From positions 1,922,001-1,986,000 of the forward strand of contig OZ242210.1 of the NCBI GenBank assembly GCA_965206315.1: DNA of 64,000 nt. Reading direction: 5' to 3'. Of the stretch, positions 7,875-16,201 are shown in pieces. A program made the position numbers and the translations under genes. The notes under the pieces are model-generated. The model saw only the letters and a list, made by a program, of their open reading frames with translations. It was not told the DNA's origin and made no database searches. Origin of the DNA: Bin16 sp965206315 (GTDB lineage Bacteria; Chloroflexota; Dehalococcoidia; Lucifugimonadales; Australimonadaceae). Every line of letters begins with the position of its first letter. Position 1 is the stretch's first letter.

Positions 7875-8549
7875 TTGACGCACTACTACCCTGCCTATCT
7901 GAACATCACGGGACGGCGCGCGGTGGTTATCGGTGGTGGTGAAGTGGCTGAGCGCAAGACCGTGCAGCTCGTCGCCTCCGGCGCGGACGTCACGTTTGTC
8001 AGCCCGGACGCTGCGCCTGGGCTGGAGCGTCTGGTGTCGGAAGGCCGTGTGCGCTGGATACGCCGGTCATACGCTCCCGGCGACCTTGCGGGAGCGTGGC
8101 TGGCCATCGCCGCGACCGACGATGCCGACCTGCATCGTTCCATCCATGCGGAAGCAGAACGTGAAAGAACACTGCTCAACGTGGTGGACGTTACCGAGCT
8201 GTGCGGGTTCATCGCGCCGTCCATAGTCCAGCGCGGACCCGTTACGGTAGCGATCTCCACGGGCGGGGCGAGCCCGGCGCTCGCACGGAAGCTGCGGGAG
8301 CTGATGGGCGGCGACCAGAACCCTGCGCACTACGACCACGACGCGTTCTGCCGGTGCATCGAGTGGGCGGACGCGGCAGACGCGCTTGCGGACGTTCGCG
8401 CGGAGCTGAAAGCGCAGGACAGGAATGCCCCGCCGGAGGCGTGGCAGGAGGCGATGGACGAGGAGTTGCTGGAGCTGGTCCGGGCGGGTAAGAGCGGTGA
8501 GGCGAGACAGCGATTGCGTGCCGCGCTGCTCGCGGGCGCGGAGTCGTAG
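7875..8549 (+). CDS. Precorrin-2 dehydrogenase / sirohydrochlorin ferrochelatase (CysG N-terminal type)
   Basis: The protein has 224 residues and starts at TTG (GAGG 7 bases upstream). The N-terminal Rossmann fold has GGGEVAERK (NAD binding), followed by the TGGASPALARKLRE segment of the siroheme synthase dimerization domain. It oxidizes precorrin-2 to sirohydrochlorin and may insert iron, giving siroheme. As first gene of the tetrapyrrole operon it draws on precorrin-2 made by the CobA half of the fusion three genes downstream. The hemA start follows 5 bases after its stop. Confidence 0.9.
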   Translation: MTHYYPAYLNITGRRAVVIGGGEVAERKTVQLVASGADVTFVSPDAAPGLERLVSEGRVRWIRRSYAPGDLAGAWLAIAATDDADLHRSIHAEAERERTLLNVVDVTELCGFIAPSIVQRGPVTVAISTGGASPALARKLRELMGGDQNPAHYDHDAFCRCIEWADAADALADVRAELKAQDRNAPPEAWQEAMDEELLELVRAGKSGEARQRLRAALLAGAES

Positions 8550-8553
8550 GCCG

Positions 8554-9801
8554 ATGCGCGTCGTCATGACCGGCTTGAGCCATCACACCGCTCCGCTGGA
8601 GATGCGGGAGCGGTTGAGTGTCACGAGCGAGACACTGCCGGAGGCGCTCGGAACGCTGCGGCGCCACGCCGGAGACGGCGTCATCGTGGGGACGTGCAAC
8701 CGGACGGAGATCTACACGCTCGCGCCGTCCTTGGAGCACGGAGAGCGCGCCATCGAAGGGTTCATCGAAGAGCAGTTCGAAGTCGACGTGGAGTCGGTCC
8801 GCAAGCATCTGTACACCCTGGACCAGAGCAAGGCGGTAGCGCATCTCTTCCGCGTTGCGTCGGGACTCGACTCGCAGATCCTCGGCGAGTCGGAGGTGCT
8901 GGGACAGGTCCGGAGCGCGTTCAGTGCCGCGAGGCAGCAGGGCGCCTCCGGTGGAGTGATGGCGCACCTCTTCCACAGCGCGCTCCGCACCGGCAAGCGC
9001 GCTCGCACGGAGACGGCCATCGGCCGCAACGCCCTCTCGCTGAGCCGTGCGTGCGTCGCGCTGGCGCGGCGGGCCATCGGGACGCCGGAGGGTAAGCGCG
9101 TGCTCATCGTCGGCGTGGGGGAAGCCTCCCGCCTCGCCGGTCTCGCGCTGCGGGACGCCGGAGCCGCAAGCATCGTCATCGCCAACCGGACTCCCGCGAA
9201 CGCTGCCGAGCTCGCCCGCGAGTTGGATGCGGAAGTGGCGCCGCTCGATAACCTTGCTTCGTTGCTCGCACAAGCCGACCTCGCTGTTACCGCTACTGCC
9301 GCGCCGGACTTCATCCTGTCTGCGTCGCTCATCGAGGAGGCGGCAGCCGGACGGAACGGGACCCCGCTTGCCATCATGGACATGGCTGTCCCGCGCGACG
9401 TCGACCCTGCGGCCGCGGCGGTTCCGGGCGTCCACGTCTATACGCTGGACGACGTGGAATCGCTGGCGGAGGCCAACCGGCAGCAGCGTGAGTCCGAGGC
9501 ACGTCAGGTGGAGGCCATCGTTGCTGAGGAGACGGCGAAGTTCCGGCAGTGGTGGAAGGCGCGCGGCGTTACCCCGACCATCGCAGCGATACGCCACGAT
9601 GCCGAAGAGATACGCGCAGCAGAGGTCGCTCGGACGGTGGAGCGCATGGACGGACTGTCGGAGGACGACGCCCGGCGCATCGAGCAGATGACGAAGGCGT
9701 TGGTGAAGAAGCTCCTGCACCAGCCGACGGCACACCTGCGCGAGCGCAACAACGAATCCGTGACCCAGTCCGCTCGTCAGCTCTTCGGACTGGACGAGTA
9801 G
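8554..9801 (+). CDS. hemA: Glutamyl-tRNA reductase
   Basis: The protein has 415 residues. It reduces glutamyl-tRNA(Glu) with NADPH to glutamate-1-semialdehyde, the first committed step of the C5 heme pathway. The catalytic C48 lies in GTCNRTEIY, and SHHTAPLEMRER at the N-terminus is the substrate-binding motif. The Rossmann domain is marked by VLIVGVGEASRLAG, and the C-terminal helix dimerization domain covers about the last 110 residues. The start is the ATG at 8554, just after the previous stop. Its partner HemL is five genes downstream in the same operon. Confidence 0.97.
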   Translation: MRVVMTGLSHHTAPLEMRERLSVTSETLPEALGTLRRHAGDGVIVGTCNRTEIYTLAPSLEHGERAIEGFIEEQFEVDVESVRKHLYTLDQSKAVAHLFRVASGLDSQILGESEVLGQVRSAFSAARQQGASGGVMAHLFHSALRTGKRARTETAIGRNALSLSRACVALARRAIGTPEGKRVLIVGVGEASRLAGLALRDAGAASIVIANRTPANAAELARELDAEVAPLDNLASLLAQADLAVTATAAPDFILSASLIEEAAAGRNGTPLAIMDMAVPRDVDPAAAAVPGVHVYTLDDVESLAEANRQQRESEARQVEAIVAEETAKFRQWWKARGVTPTIAAIRHDAEEIRAAEVARTVERMDGLSEDDARRIEQMTKALVKKLLHQPTAHLRERNNESVTQSARQLFGLDE

Positions 9802-9812
9802 CGCGCCTCGCT

Positions 9813-10733
9813 ATGGCGCGTACGCTCACTATCGGGACACGCGGGAGCAGGCTGGCGCTCGTGCAGACACACGCCGTCGCCGATGCGCTCGCAGCCGTTG
9901 CTCCCGGCTGGGATATCCGTATCGAGACCATCGCGTCGACAGGAGATGAGCAGCCGGAGGCCGCCATCGAGACGCTGGGACTCGGTGTGTTCACGTCCGC
10001 CATCGAGCGGGCGCTGCTCGACGAACGGGTCGACCTCGCCGTGCACAGCCTGAAAGACCTCCCGACCAGCCAGCCGGACGGGCTGACCGCTGTGCCGGTG
10101 CTGGAGCGGGAAGACCCGCGTGACGTGTTGATCGACCGCTGGAACGTAGGCCTGCTCGATCTGCCGGAAGGAGCGCGCATCGGAACGAGCAGCCCCCGCC
10201 GTGCCGCGCAGATCGCTCACGGACGCAAGGACATCTCGCTACTTCCCATCCGCGGGAACGTGGAGACGCGCATCCGAAAGTCGGAGGGTCAGGACTACGA
10301 CGGCGTTATCGTCGCGGCGGCGGGTGTCGAGCGCCTCGGCATGACGGAGCGCATAGCGGAACGCCTCTCTCCACACGTCTGCACGCCCGCCCCCGGACAG
10401 GCCGCGCTCGCCGCCGAAGCGCGTTCCGACGACCGCGAACTGCTCGCGCTCCTGCGCCAACTCGTGCACGAGCCGACCGAGGCCGCGGTCGAGGCGGAAC
10501 GCGCCCTGCTGCGAGCCGCGGGCAGCGGCTGCCGCCTGCCGTTGGGGGCGTTCGCGGAGGTGCAGGGAGACCGGATGCGGCTGTTCGCGACGGTCACGCC
10601 GTCGGACGGCTCCACGAGTTACCGGGTTGAGGTGACGGGGAGCGTGTCCGAGCCTGACCTGCTGGGCAGAGCCGCGTACCAGGCGTTCCTGGAACAGGGG
10701 GCTTCTGCGTTGCTCGAGGAGGCAGGCCGATGA
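9813..10733 (+). CDS. hemC: Hydroxymethylbilane synthase (porphobilinogen deaminase)
   Basis: The protein has 306 residues. It joins four porphobilinogens into hydroxymethylbilane. IGTRGSRLAL at the N-terminus, HSLKDLP, GTSSPRR and GNVETR are the family signatures. C240 in AAGSGCRLP is the dipyrromethane cofactor attachment site. The stop overlaps the ATG of the next gene (ATGA), so the two are translationally coupled. Confidence 0.97.
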   Translation: MARTLTIGTRGSRLALVQTHAVADALAAVAPGWDIRIETIASTGDEQPEAAIETLGLGVFTSAIERALLDERVDLAVHSLKDLPTSQPDGLTAVPVLEREDPRDVLIDRWNVGLLDLPEGARIGTSSPRRAAQIAHGRKDISLLPIRGNVETRIRKSEGQDYDGVIVAAAGVERLGMTERIAERLSPHVCTPAPGQAALAAEARSDDRELLALLRQLVHEPTEAAVEAERALLRAAGSGCRLPLGAFAEVQGDRMRLFATVTPSDGSTSYRVEVTGSVSEPDLLGRAAYQAFLEQGASALLEEAGR

Positions 10734-12244
10734 CGACGAGCGGCGCGGTCTACCTCGTCGGGGCCGGCCCCGGAGACCCCGGCCTCATCACGGCCAGGGG
10801 CGCGGAGCTTCTGCGGAAGGCGGACGTGGTGGTGTACGACCGGCTCGTCTCGTCCGCGGTCCTCGCGCTTGCGGCGAATGCCGAGCTCGTCTACGTGGGC
10901 AAGGAGCCGGACACGCCCAGCGAGTTCCAGACGTTCATCAATGAGCGGCTCGTGGTGGCTGCGTCGGCAGGGAAGACGGTGGTCCGCTTGAAGGGCGGCG
11001 ACCCGTTCGTGTTCGGGCGTGGCGGCGAGGAGGCGATGGCTCTCGCCGAGGCAGGAGTGCGGTTCGAGGTTGTCCCCGGCGTTACGTCTGCTATAGCGGT
11101 GCCCGCTTATGCCGGCGTGCCGGTTACGCACCGGGACATCGCGGCGGCGTTCACGGTCGTGACAGGCTCTGAAGACCCTGCCAAACCGGACCCCCAGGTG
11201 GACTGGAAGGCGCTCGCGAACGTCGGCGGAACGCTTGTGGTGCTGATGGGGTGGCAGAGTCTCCCGGCGATCGTCGATACGCTGCTTGCGGAGGGACGCT
11301 CTCCAGACACTCCCGCCACAGTGACGCAATGGGGGACGCTCCCGAGCCAGCGCTCGGTCAGCGGCACGCTGGCGAACATCGTGGAGAAGGGCAACGAGGC
11401 CGGGATCACGTCTCCGGTGGTCACCGTCATCGGCGGGACCGCCGCCTTGCGGCCCGCTCTCCGTTGGTTCGACTGCACCCCGCTCTTCGGCAAGCGCGTG
11501 CTGGTCACCCGCTCGCGAACACAGGCCGGTACGCTCAGCGCCTTGCTCACCGCGCACGGCGCCGAGGCGGTGGAGCTGCCCACGATAGCGGTCAAATCGC
11601 TCTCCGATACGTCGGCGCTGGACGCTGCGTTGGCTGACCTCACCGGTTTCGACTGGGTCGTCCTGACGAGCACGAACGGCGTGGACGCCGTGTTCGGTCG
11701 CCTGGAGGCAGCCGGAAGGGACGCGAGAGCGTTCTCGCAGACCAGGGTAGCGGCTATCGGGCCGGCCACGGCGGCCGCGCTCCTGGGCCATGGCATCATC
11801 GCCGACCTCATGCCCGCGGCGTACACGACGCGTTCGGTCGCCGACTCCTTCGCATCGCTGGATATCCGTGGCTCGCGCATCCTGCTGCCACGGGCGGACA
11901 TCGCACCGTCCACGTTGCCCGACGGCCTCCGGGAGATGGGAGCGCTCGTGACGGAGATCAGCGCCTACCACACTGCCGTACCCGGGGACGCATCGGTGGC
12001 AGCCAGAGAGACGCTCGCCTCTGGTACGATAGACGCGGTTACGTTCACGAGCTCCTCTACGGTGAGGAACCTCGTGAGCATGCTCGGAGGTTCCGAGCTC
12101 ATCAACGGGTGCAAGGTGGTCTCCATCGGCCCGGTCACGAGCAGGACCGCATCCGAGCTTGGCGTGCGGGTGGACAAGGAAGCTGCGGAGCATACCGTGC
12201 CCGGCGTGGCGAACGCCGTGCTGGAGGTTCTGGGCGATGAGTGA
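10730..12244 (+). CDS. cobA-hemD: Uroporphyrinogen-III C-methyltransferase / uroporphyrinogen-III synthase fusion
   Basis: The protein has 504 residues in two domains. Residues 1 to about 240 are a SAM-dependent tetrapyrrole methylase (GAGPGDPGLIT, VYDRLVS, RLKGGDPFVFGRGGEEA), which makes precorrin-2. From about 250 to 504 is a HemD fold (LVTRSRTQAG, VLTSTNGVDAVF, FTSSSTVRN), which cyclizes hydroxymethylbilane to uroporphyrinogen III. The fusion is known in Firmicutes, Chloroflexota and others. It overlaps hemC by 4 and hemB by 8 bases. Confidence 0.95.
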   Translation: MTTSGAVYLVGAGPGDPGLITARGAELLRKADVVVYDRLVSSAVLALAANAELVYVGKEPDTPSEFQTFINERLVVAASAGKTVVRLKGGDPFVFGRGGEEAMALAEAGVRFEVVPGVTSAIAVPAYAGVPVTHRDIAAAFTVVTGSEDPAKPDPQVDWKALANVGGTLVVLMGWQSLPAIVDTLLAEGRSPDTPATVTQWGTLPSQRSVSGTLANIVEKGNEAGITSPVVTVIGGTAALRPALRWFDCTPLFGKRVLVTRSRTQAGTLSALLTAHGAEAVELPTIAVKSLSDTSALDAALADLTGFDWVVLTSTNGVDAVFGRLEAAGRDARAFSQTRVAAIGPATAAALLGHGIIADLMPAAYTTRSVADSFASLDIRGSRILLPRADIAPSTLPDGLREMGALVTEISAYHTAVPGDASVAARETLASGTIDAVTFTSSSTVRNLVSMLGGSELINGCKVVSIGPVTSRTASELGVRVDKEAAEHTVPGVANAVLEVLGDE

Positions 12245-13262
12245 GCTGTTGGCAAGACGGTCGGCCCCTGCCGGGAGTGCTGCATTCCCCGCGGTTCGTC
12301 CGCGCAGGCTGCGGCGTACGCCCGCACTCCGGGAACTGGTGCGTGAGACGTCGCTCCGCCCCGCCGATTTCGTCTTTCCGGTGTTCGTAACGCACGGGCG
12401 CGACGTTCGTGTCCCCATCGACCCCATGCCGGGACAGGCGCAGGTCTCCATCGACAACCTCATCCGGGAAGGAGCGGAAGCGGAACAGCTCGGTATCCGT
12501 GCGGTGCTCCTGTTCGGCCTGCCGCCGGGCAAGGACGGACTCGGTACCGGCGCGTACGACCCGAACGGCATCATCCAGGAAGCGACGGCCGCCCTGAAGC
12601 AGGCCCTTCCCGGCATGCTCGTCATTTCGGACGTGTGCCTCTGCGAGTACACGGACCACGGCCACTGCGGCGTGCTGCTCGACGATGGCACCGTCGACAA
12701 CGACGCGACGCTCGAACTGCTCGCCCGCACGGCCGTCTCGCAGGCCGACGCTGGAGCTGACGTCGTCGCACCGTCCGCGATGATGGACGGGCAGGTGGTT
12801 GCGATCCGCGCCGCCCTCGATGCCGCCGGGCACACGGACGTGCCGGTGATGGCCTACGCATCCAAGATGGCGTCCGCTTTCTACGGGCCATTCCGGGTCG
12901 CGGCAGAGTCCACTCCCCGGTCCGGCGACCGCAAGGCGTACCAGATGGACGGCGCGAACGCGCGGGAAGCGATGCGCGAACTGCAGCAGGATGCAGCCGA
13001 GGGCGCGGACATCCTCATGGTGAAGCCTGCGCTCGCTTATCTGGACGTGATTACGCGGGCGCGGGAAGCGTTCGATCTCCCCATCGCGGCCTACAACGTC
13101 TCCGGCGAGTACGCCATGCTCAAGGCTGCGGCGGCCAACGGCTGGCTGGACGAGCAGGCAGCCATGCTGGAGACCCTCACCAGCATCAAGCGCGCCGGGG
13201 CCGACATCGTCATCACCTACTTCGCGAAGGACGCCGCCCGGCTCCTGCAGCACAACGCCTGA
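12237..13262 (+). CDS. hemB: Delta-aminolevulinic acid dehydratase (porphobilinogen synthase)
   Basis: The protein has 341 residues. It condenses two 5-aminolevulinate molecules to porphobilinogen. The active-site zinc cysteines are all present (C134, C136 and C144 in DVCLCEYTDHGHCG), so this is the Zn-dependent type. The Schiff-base lysines are K210 (YASKMASAFYGPFR) and K263 (MVKPALAYLD). The ATG at 12237 lies inside the 3' end of cobA-hemD. Confidence 0.97.
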   Translation: MSELLARRSAPAGSAAFPAVRPRRLRRTPALRELVRETSLRPADFVFPVFVTHGRDVRVPIDPMPGQAQVSIDNLIREGAEAEQLGIRAVLLFGLPPGKDGLGTGAYDPNGIIQEATAALKQALPGMLVISDVCLCEYTDHGHCGVLLDDGTVDNDATLELLARTAVSQADAGADVVAPSAMMDGQVVAIRAALDAAGHTDVPVMAYASKMASAFYGPFRVAAESTPRSGDRKAYQMDGANAREAMRELQQDAAEGADILMVKPALAYLDVITRAREAFDLPIAAYNVSGEYAMLKAAAANGWLDEQAAMLETLTSIKRAGADIVITYFAKDAARLLQHNA

Positions 13263-13265
13263 TCC

Positions 13266-13715
13266 ATGACCGACGCCAGGCAGCACGTCGTCGACAACCT
13301 CATCGAGCGGCACGCCGCCGTCTTCGAACCTGTCGGCGGCTCCGCGGACGTGGACCTCGCCGTCAGGACGGGCGACGGTCAGTACGTGGAAGTCATCGTC
13401 AAGGGGCCGGTCTCTGAGGAAGAGAAACGCTCCTTCCTCATGCGCTGCTTCCGCCCGCGTCTGCACCTGTTCATCATGTGTGTCACTGAGGGTCCGGAAG
13501 CTTGGCTCTTACCCTCCGCTGTGTTCGAGCGCTTCGCAACCGGCGCGCCTGGTGAACCCGAGTGGGTCCTTCACCTGGACGCCCCCTCCGACGAACCGCT
13601 GAGCGACCGGCTTTCCGTCTACCGCGAGCGCTGGGCGCTCATCGCCAACTACTCCGAGTACCGCTCGACCCTGAGCGACCCGCTGGCCCTGCGCGTCAGG
13701 ATAGCGATGCTGTAG
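13266..13715 (+). CDS. Conserved-looking protein of unknown function in heme operon
   Basis: The protein has 149 residues and starts 3 bases after hemB; 28 bases separate it from hemL. I do not recognise the family with certainty. The pattern GGSADVDLAV, then YVEVIVKG, then RPRLHLFIMCV, then an SVFERF region has the strand order of restriction-like PD-(D/E)XK folds (as in intron-associated or archaeal Holliday-type nucleases), but the Asp/Glu-x-Lys triad is not clean. There is no signal peptide or membrane segment. Its location inside the tetrapyrrole operon may be incidental. Confidence 0.65.
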   Translation: MTDARQHVVDNLIERHAAVFEPVGGSADVDLAVRTGDGQYVEVIVKGPVSEEEKRSFLMRCFRPRLHLFIMCVTEGPEAWLLPSAVFERFATGAPGEPEWVLHLDAPSDEPLSDRLSVYRERWALIANYSEYRSTLSDPLALRVRIAML

Positions 13716-13743
13716 GCCGTGCTAGACTGTCGCCCTCAGCACG

Positions 13744-15027
13744 ATGCGGCTCGATAACTCGGAACGACTCTTCGCCCGCGCTCGCAGGCTCATCCCCGGC
13801 GGTGTCAACAGCCCTGTCCGCTCGTTCGGAGCGGTCGGAGGAACCCCTCCCTTCATCGTCAGGGGCAGTGGCGCGCGCGTCCGTGACGCGGACGGCAACG
13901 AATACCTCGATTTCGTTGGCTCGTGGGGGCCGCTCGTGTTGGGACACGCTCACCCAGCCGTGGTTGAGGCGGTGCAGCGCGCAGCGGCGGACGGCACCAG
14001 CTTCGGTGCGCCGACGGAACGCGAACTGGAGCTCACCGAGCTCATCACCCGCGCCATGCCGTCGATCGAGATGCTCCGCCTAGTGAACTCAGGCACTGAG
14101 GCGGCGATGAGCGCCATCCGTATGGCTCGCGCCTATACGGGCCGCAGCAAGCTGATCAAGTTCAACGGCAACTATCACGGCCACGCGGACGCTCTCCTCG
14201 TGAAAGCGGGCTCCGGCGCCGCGACCTACGGCGTCCCGACGAGCGCGGGTGTTCCACTGGGTTACGCGACGGAGACGCTCGTAGCGGAATACAACGACCT
14301 CGCGTCCGTGGAGGCGCTCTTCGATGCGAACGTCAACCAGGTTGGGGCGGTCATCGTCGAGCCGGTCGCGGGCAACATGGGCGTCGTCCCGCCCGCTGAC
14401 GATTTCCTGGCCGGTCTGCGCAGGCTGTGCGACGACAACGGTGCGCTGCTCATCTTCGACGAGGTCATCACCGGCTTCCGCGTGGCGTACGGAGGAGCGC
14501 AGGAGCGCTACCGCATACGACCGGACCTCACGTGTCTCGGCAAGATCATCGGCGGCGGGCTGCCCGTGGGCGCCTACGGCGGACGCGCCGACGTGATGCA
14601 GATGGCCGCCCCGCTCGGCCCGGCCTACCAGGCGGGGACGCTCTCCGGCAACCCGCTCGCCACGGCTGCGGGCATCGCCTGCCTGTGGGAACTGGCGAAA
14701 CCGGGCGTTTACGAGGCGCTGGAAGCGCTCGGAGCAGAGACCGAGGCCGGATTACGTGCTGCCGGAGACGCTGCGGGTGTCGAGGTCACCGTGAACCGGG
14801 TCGGCTCTGCCCTCACTGCATTCTTCGCCGGGTCTCCGGTGACCACGTGGGAAGAGGCCGCGTCCTCGGACACGGGACAGTACGCCGCGTTCTTCCACGG
14901 CCTCCTCGATCGGGGCGTCTATGTCGCGCCGTCGCAGTTCGAGGCGGCGTTCGTCTCGCTCGCGCACACGTCGGAAGACATCGCGTTCGCCGCGGAGCAG
15001 GCGCGGGAGGCGATGGGGTCGCTGTAA
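13744..15027 (+). CDS. hemL: Glutamate-1-semialdehyde 2,1-aminomutase
   Basis: The protein has 427 residues. It is a PLP-dependent class III aminotransferase-fold enzyme that converts glutamate-1-semialdehyde to 5-aminolevulinate. IPGGVNSPVR near the N-terminus, FVGSWGPLVLGHAHP, ITGFRVAYGG and the PLP lysine K267 in CLGKIIGGGLPVG are diagnostic. With hemA, hemB, hemC and cobA-hemD it completes the route from glutamyl-tRNA to uroporphyrinogen III and precorrin-2 in one operon. Confidence 0.97.
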   Translation: MRLDNSERLFARARRLIPGGVNSPVRSFGAVGGTPPFIVRGSGARVRDADGNEYLDFVGSWGPLVLGHAHPAVVEAVQRAAADGTSFGAPTERELELTELITRAMPSIEMLRLVNSGTEAAMSAIRMARAYTGRSKLIKFNGNYHGHADALLVKAGSGAATYGVPTSAGVPLGYATETLVAEYNDLASVEALFDANVNQVGAVIVEPVAGNMGVVPPADDFLAGLRRLCDDNGALLIFDEVITGFRVAYGGAQERYRIRPDLTCLGKIIGGGLPVGAYGGRADVMQMAAPLGPAYQAGTLSGNPLATAAGIACLWELAKPGVYEALEALGAETEAGLRAAGDAAGVEVTVNRVGSALTAFFAGSPVTTWEEAASSDTGQYAAFFHGLLDRGVYVAPSQFEAAFVSLAHTSEDIAFAAEQAREAMGSL

Positions 15028-15030
15028 GAT

Positions 15031-15420
15031 ATGGTTATGAAGGCACGAGTCACTTTGATCCTGGCCTTGGGACTCATCGCCGTATCGAGTTTCCTTGCCG
15101 GATGTGGCCCCTCCGGCCCCACCCCGACGCCGGCCGTACCGACGGACGGCGTGCTGGACGTCGACATGTGGAATTACTACTACGAGCCGAGGACATTCGA
15201 GTTCAAGGCCGGTGAAACGGTGGAATTCCGCTTGATATCCGGGGATGAACCGCATACCTTTACCGTGAAGGAATTGGGTATCAACTGGGTCGTGCCGGTG
15301 GAGGATGAGCCGCAGGTCGAGACCTTCACCTTCAGCGAGGCTGGAACATACAGGCTCGTGTGCACGGTTGCCGGACACGAAGGCTCGGGGATGGTTGGCA
15401 AGATTACCGTCGTAGAGTAA
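15031..15420 (+). CDS. Cupredoxin-like lipoprotein
   Basis: The protein has 129 residues and a lipoprotein signal peptide with lipobox LAGC at C25, then a Pro/Thr linker, then a plastocyanin/azurin-like fold. A full type 1 copper ligand set is visible: H75 (DEPHTF), C111 (RLVCTVAG), H116 (GHEGSGM) and M121. It should sit on the outer face of the membrane as an electron carrier or copper binder. It begins 3 bases after hemL and precedes the PuuD-like membrane protein, suggesting a redox role linked to heme enzymes. ATGs at 15031 and 15037 are both possible starts. Confidence 0.88.
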   Translation: MVMKARVTLILALGLIAVSSFLAGCGPSGPTPTPAVPTDGVLDVDMWNYYYEPRTFEFKAGETVEFRLISGDEPHTFTVKELGINWVVPVEDEPQVETFTFSEAGTYRLVCTVAGHEGSGMVGKITVVE

Positions 15421-15456
15421 TCTCGCCGGACAAACTGCCGGGAAAGGAGCACACCT

Positions 15457-15999
15457 ATGTCAGACGCAGAACAGATTTACCTGGACCTCGTGCGTTACGG
15501 GCATATCTTCAGCGGCATACTCTGGATTGGCCTGCTGTACTTCTACAACTTCGTGCAGGCGATCGCTCTCCCACGCATGCCGGCAGAAGCCAGGCCGCAC
15601 TACCAGACGACCATCCTGCCGTTCTCGCTGAACGTCTTCCGCTGGGCTTCGCTGTCGACGCTGCTCTTCGGTCTCCTCTTCATCATCAGCGCAGAGGTGG
15701 GAGTGGGGAACCTCAACATTGACGGTGCCTATCTGCTGAGTGACCGAGGCAAATCGATTCTCGTAGGCGGCACGCTCGGCATCATCATGGCGTACAACGT
15801 CTGGATGATCATCTGGCCGAACCAGCAGAAGATCATCGCTGCCGTGAAGGACACCTTGGAGAATGGGACCCCCGCCCCAGCCGACCAGCCGAAGTGGGCG
15901 CGGACGGCTCTCTTGGCTTCCCGCACGAACACCATGCTCTCCATCCCCATGCTCTTCTTCATGGTGGCTGCGGTGCACCTGACCATCCTCTGGCAGTAG
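15457..15999 (+). CDS. PuuD-like (urate oxidase N-terminal family) membrane protein
   Basis: The protein has 180 residues and about four membrane segments. The first holds H16 in YGHIFSGILWIGLLYFYNFVQ, the HxxxGxxWIG pattern of the PuuD N-terminal domain; another His lies in the last helix (VHLTILW). In full-length PuuD this membrane part is followed by a cytochrome c, which is absent here. The conserved histidines suggest heme binding, in keeping with the heme operon and the copper protein before it. AAAGGAG lies upstream of the ATG. Confidence 0.82.
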   Translation: MSDAEQIYLDLVRYGHIFSGILWIGLLYFYNFVQAIALPRMPAEARPHYQTTILPFSLNVFRWASLSTLLFGLLFIISAEVGVGNLNIDGAYLLSDRGKSILVGGTLGIIMAYNVWMIIWPNQQKIIAAVKDTLENGTPAPADQPKWARTALLASRTNTMLSIPMLFFMVAAVHLTILWQ

Positions 16000-16025
16000 G
16001 CCACGCACGAGAAAGGAGCGTCACC

Positions 16026-16118
16026 ATGAAGAACCCACTCGACACAGTCAAAGGCACAGTGGCAGCCGGAATCATCATCACGGTCGTTCTGGCCTTGATT
16101 ATTGCCGTTGCCTTCTGA
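16026..16118 (+). CDS. 30-residue single-pass membrane peptide
   Basis: ATG at 16026, preceded by AAAGGAG (GCGTCACC spacer), encodes 30 residues: a short MKNPLDTVKGT head and a hydrophobic helix of Ile, Val, Ala and Leu ending in AVAF. It lies 26 bases after the PuuD-like gene and before the operon's terminator, so it could be a small subunit or stabilizer of that membrane complex. No known family is assigned. Confidence 0.6.
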   Translation: MKNPLDTVKGTVAAGIIITVVLALIIAVAF

Positions 16119-16141
16119 CCCAGGCTCGCAGCCGAACGTAC

Positions 16142-16170
16142 GAGAGCGGGGGCCTCAGGCCCCCGCTCTC
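16142..16170. terminator. Strong bidirectional hairpin terminator
   Basis: A perfect 13-bp stem (GAGAGCGGGGGCC) with a TCA loop lies between the convergent tetrapyrrole operon and the M20 gene. There is only a short T-poor tail, so termination may rely on the stem alone. Confidence 0.75.
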
Positions 16171-16201
16171 TCGTTAACCATGCTCCCCGCGTTTCGGGCT
16201 A

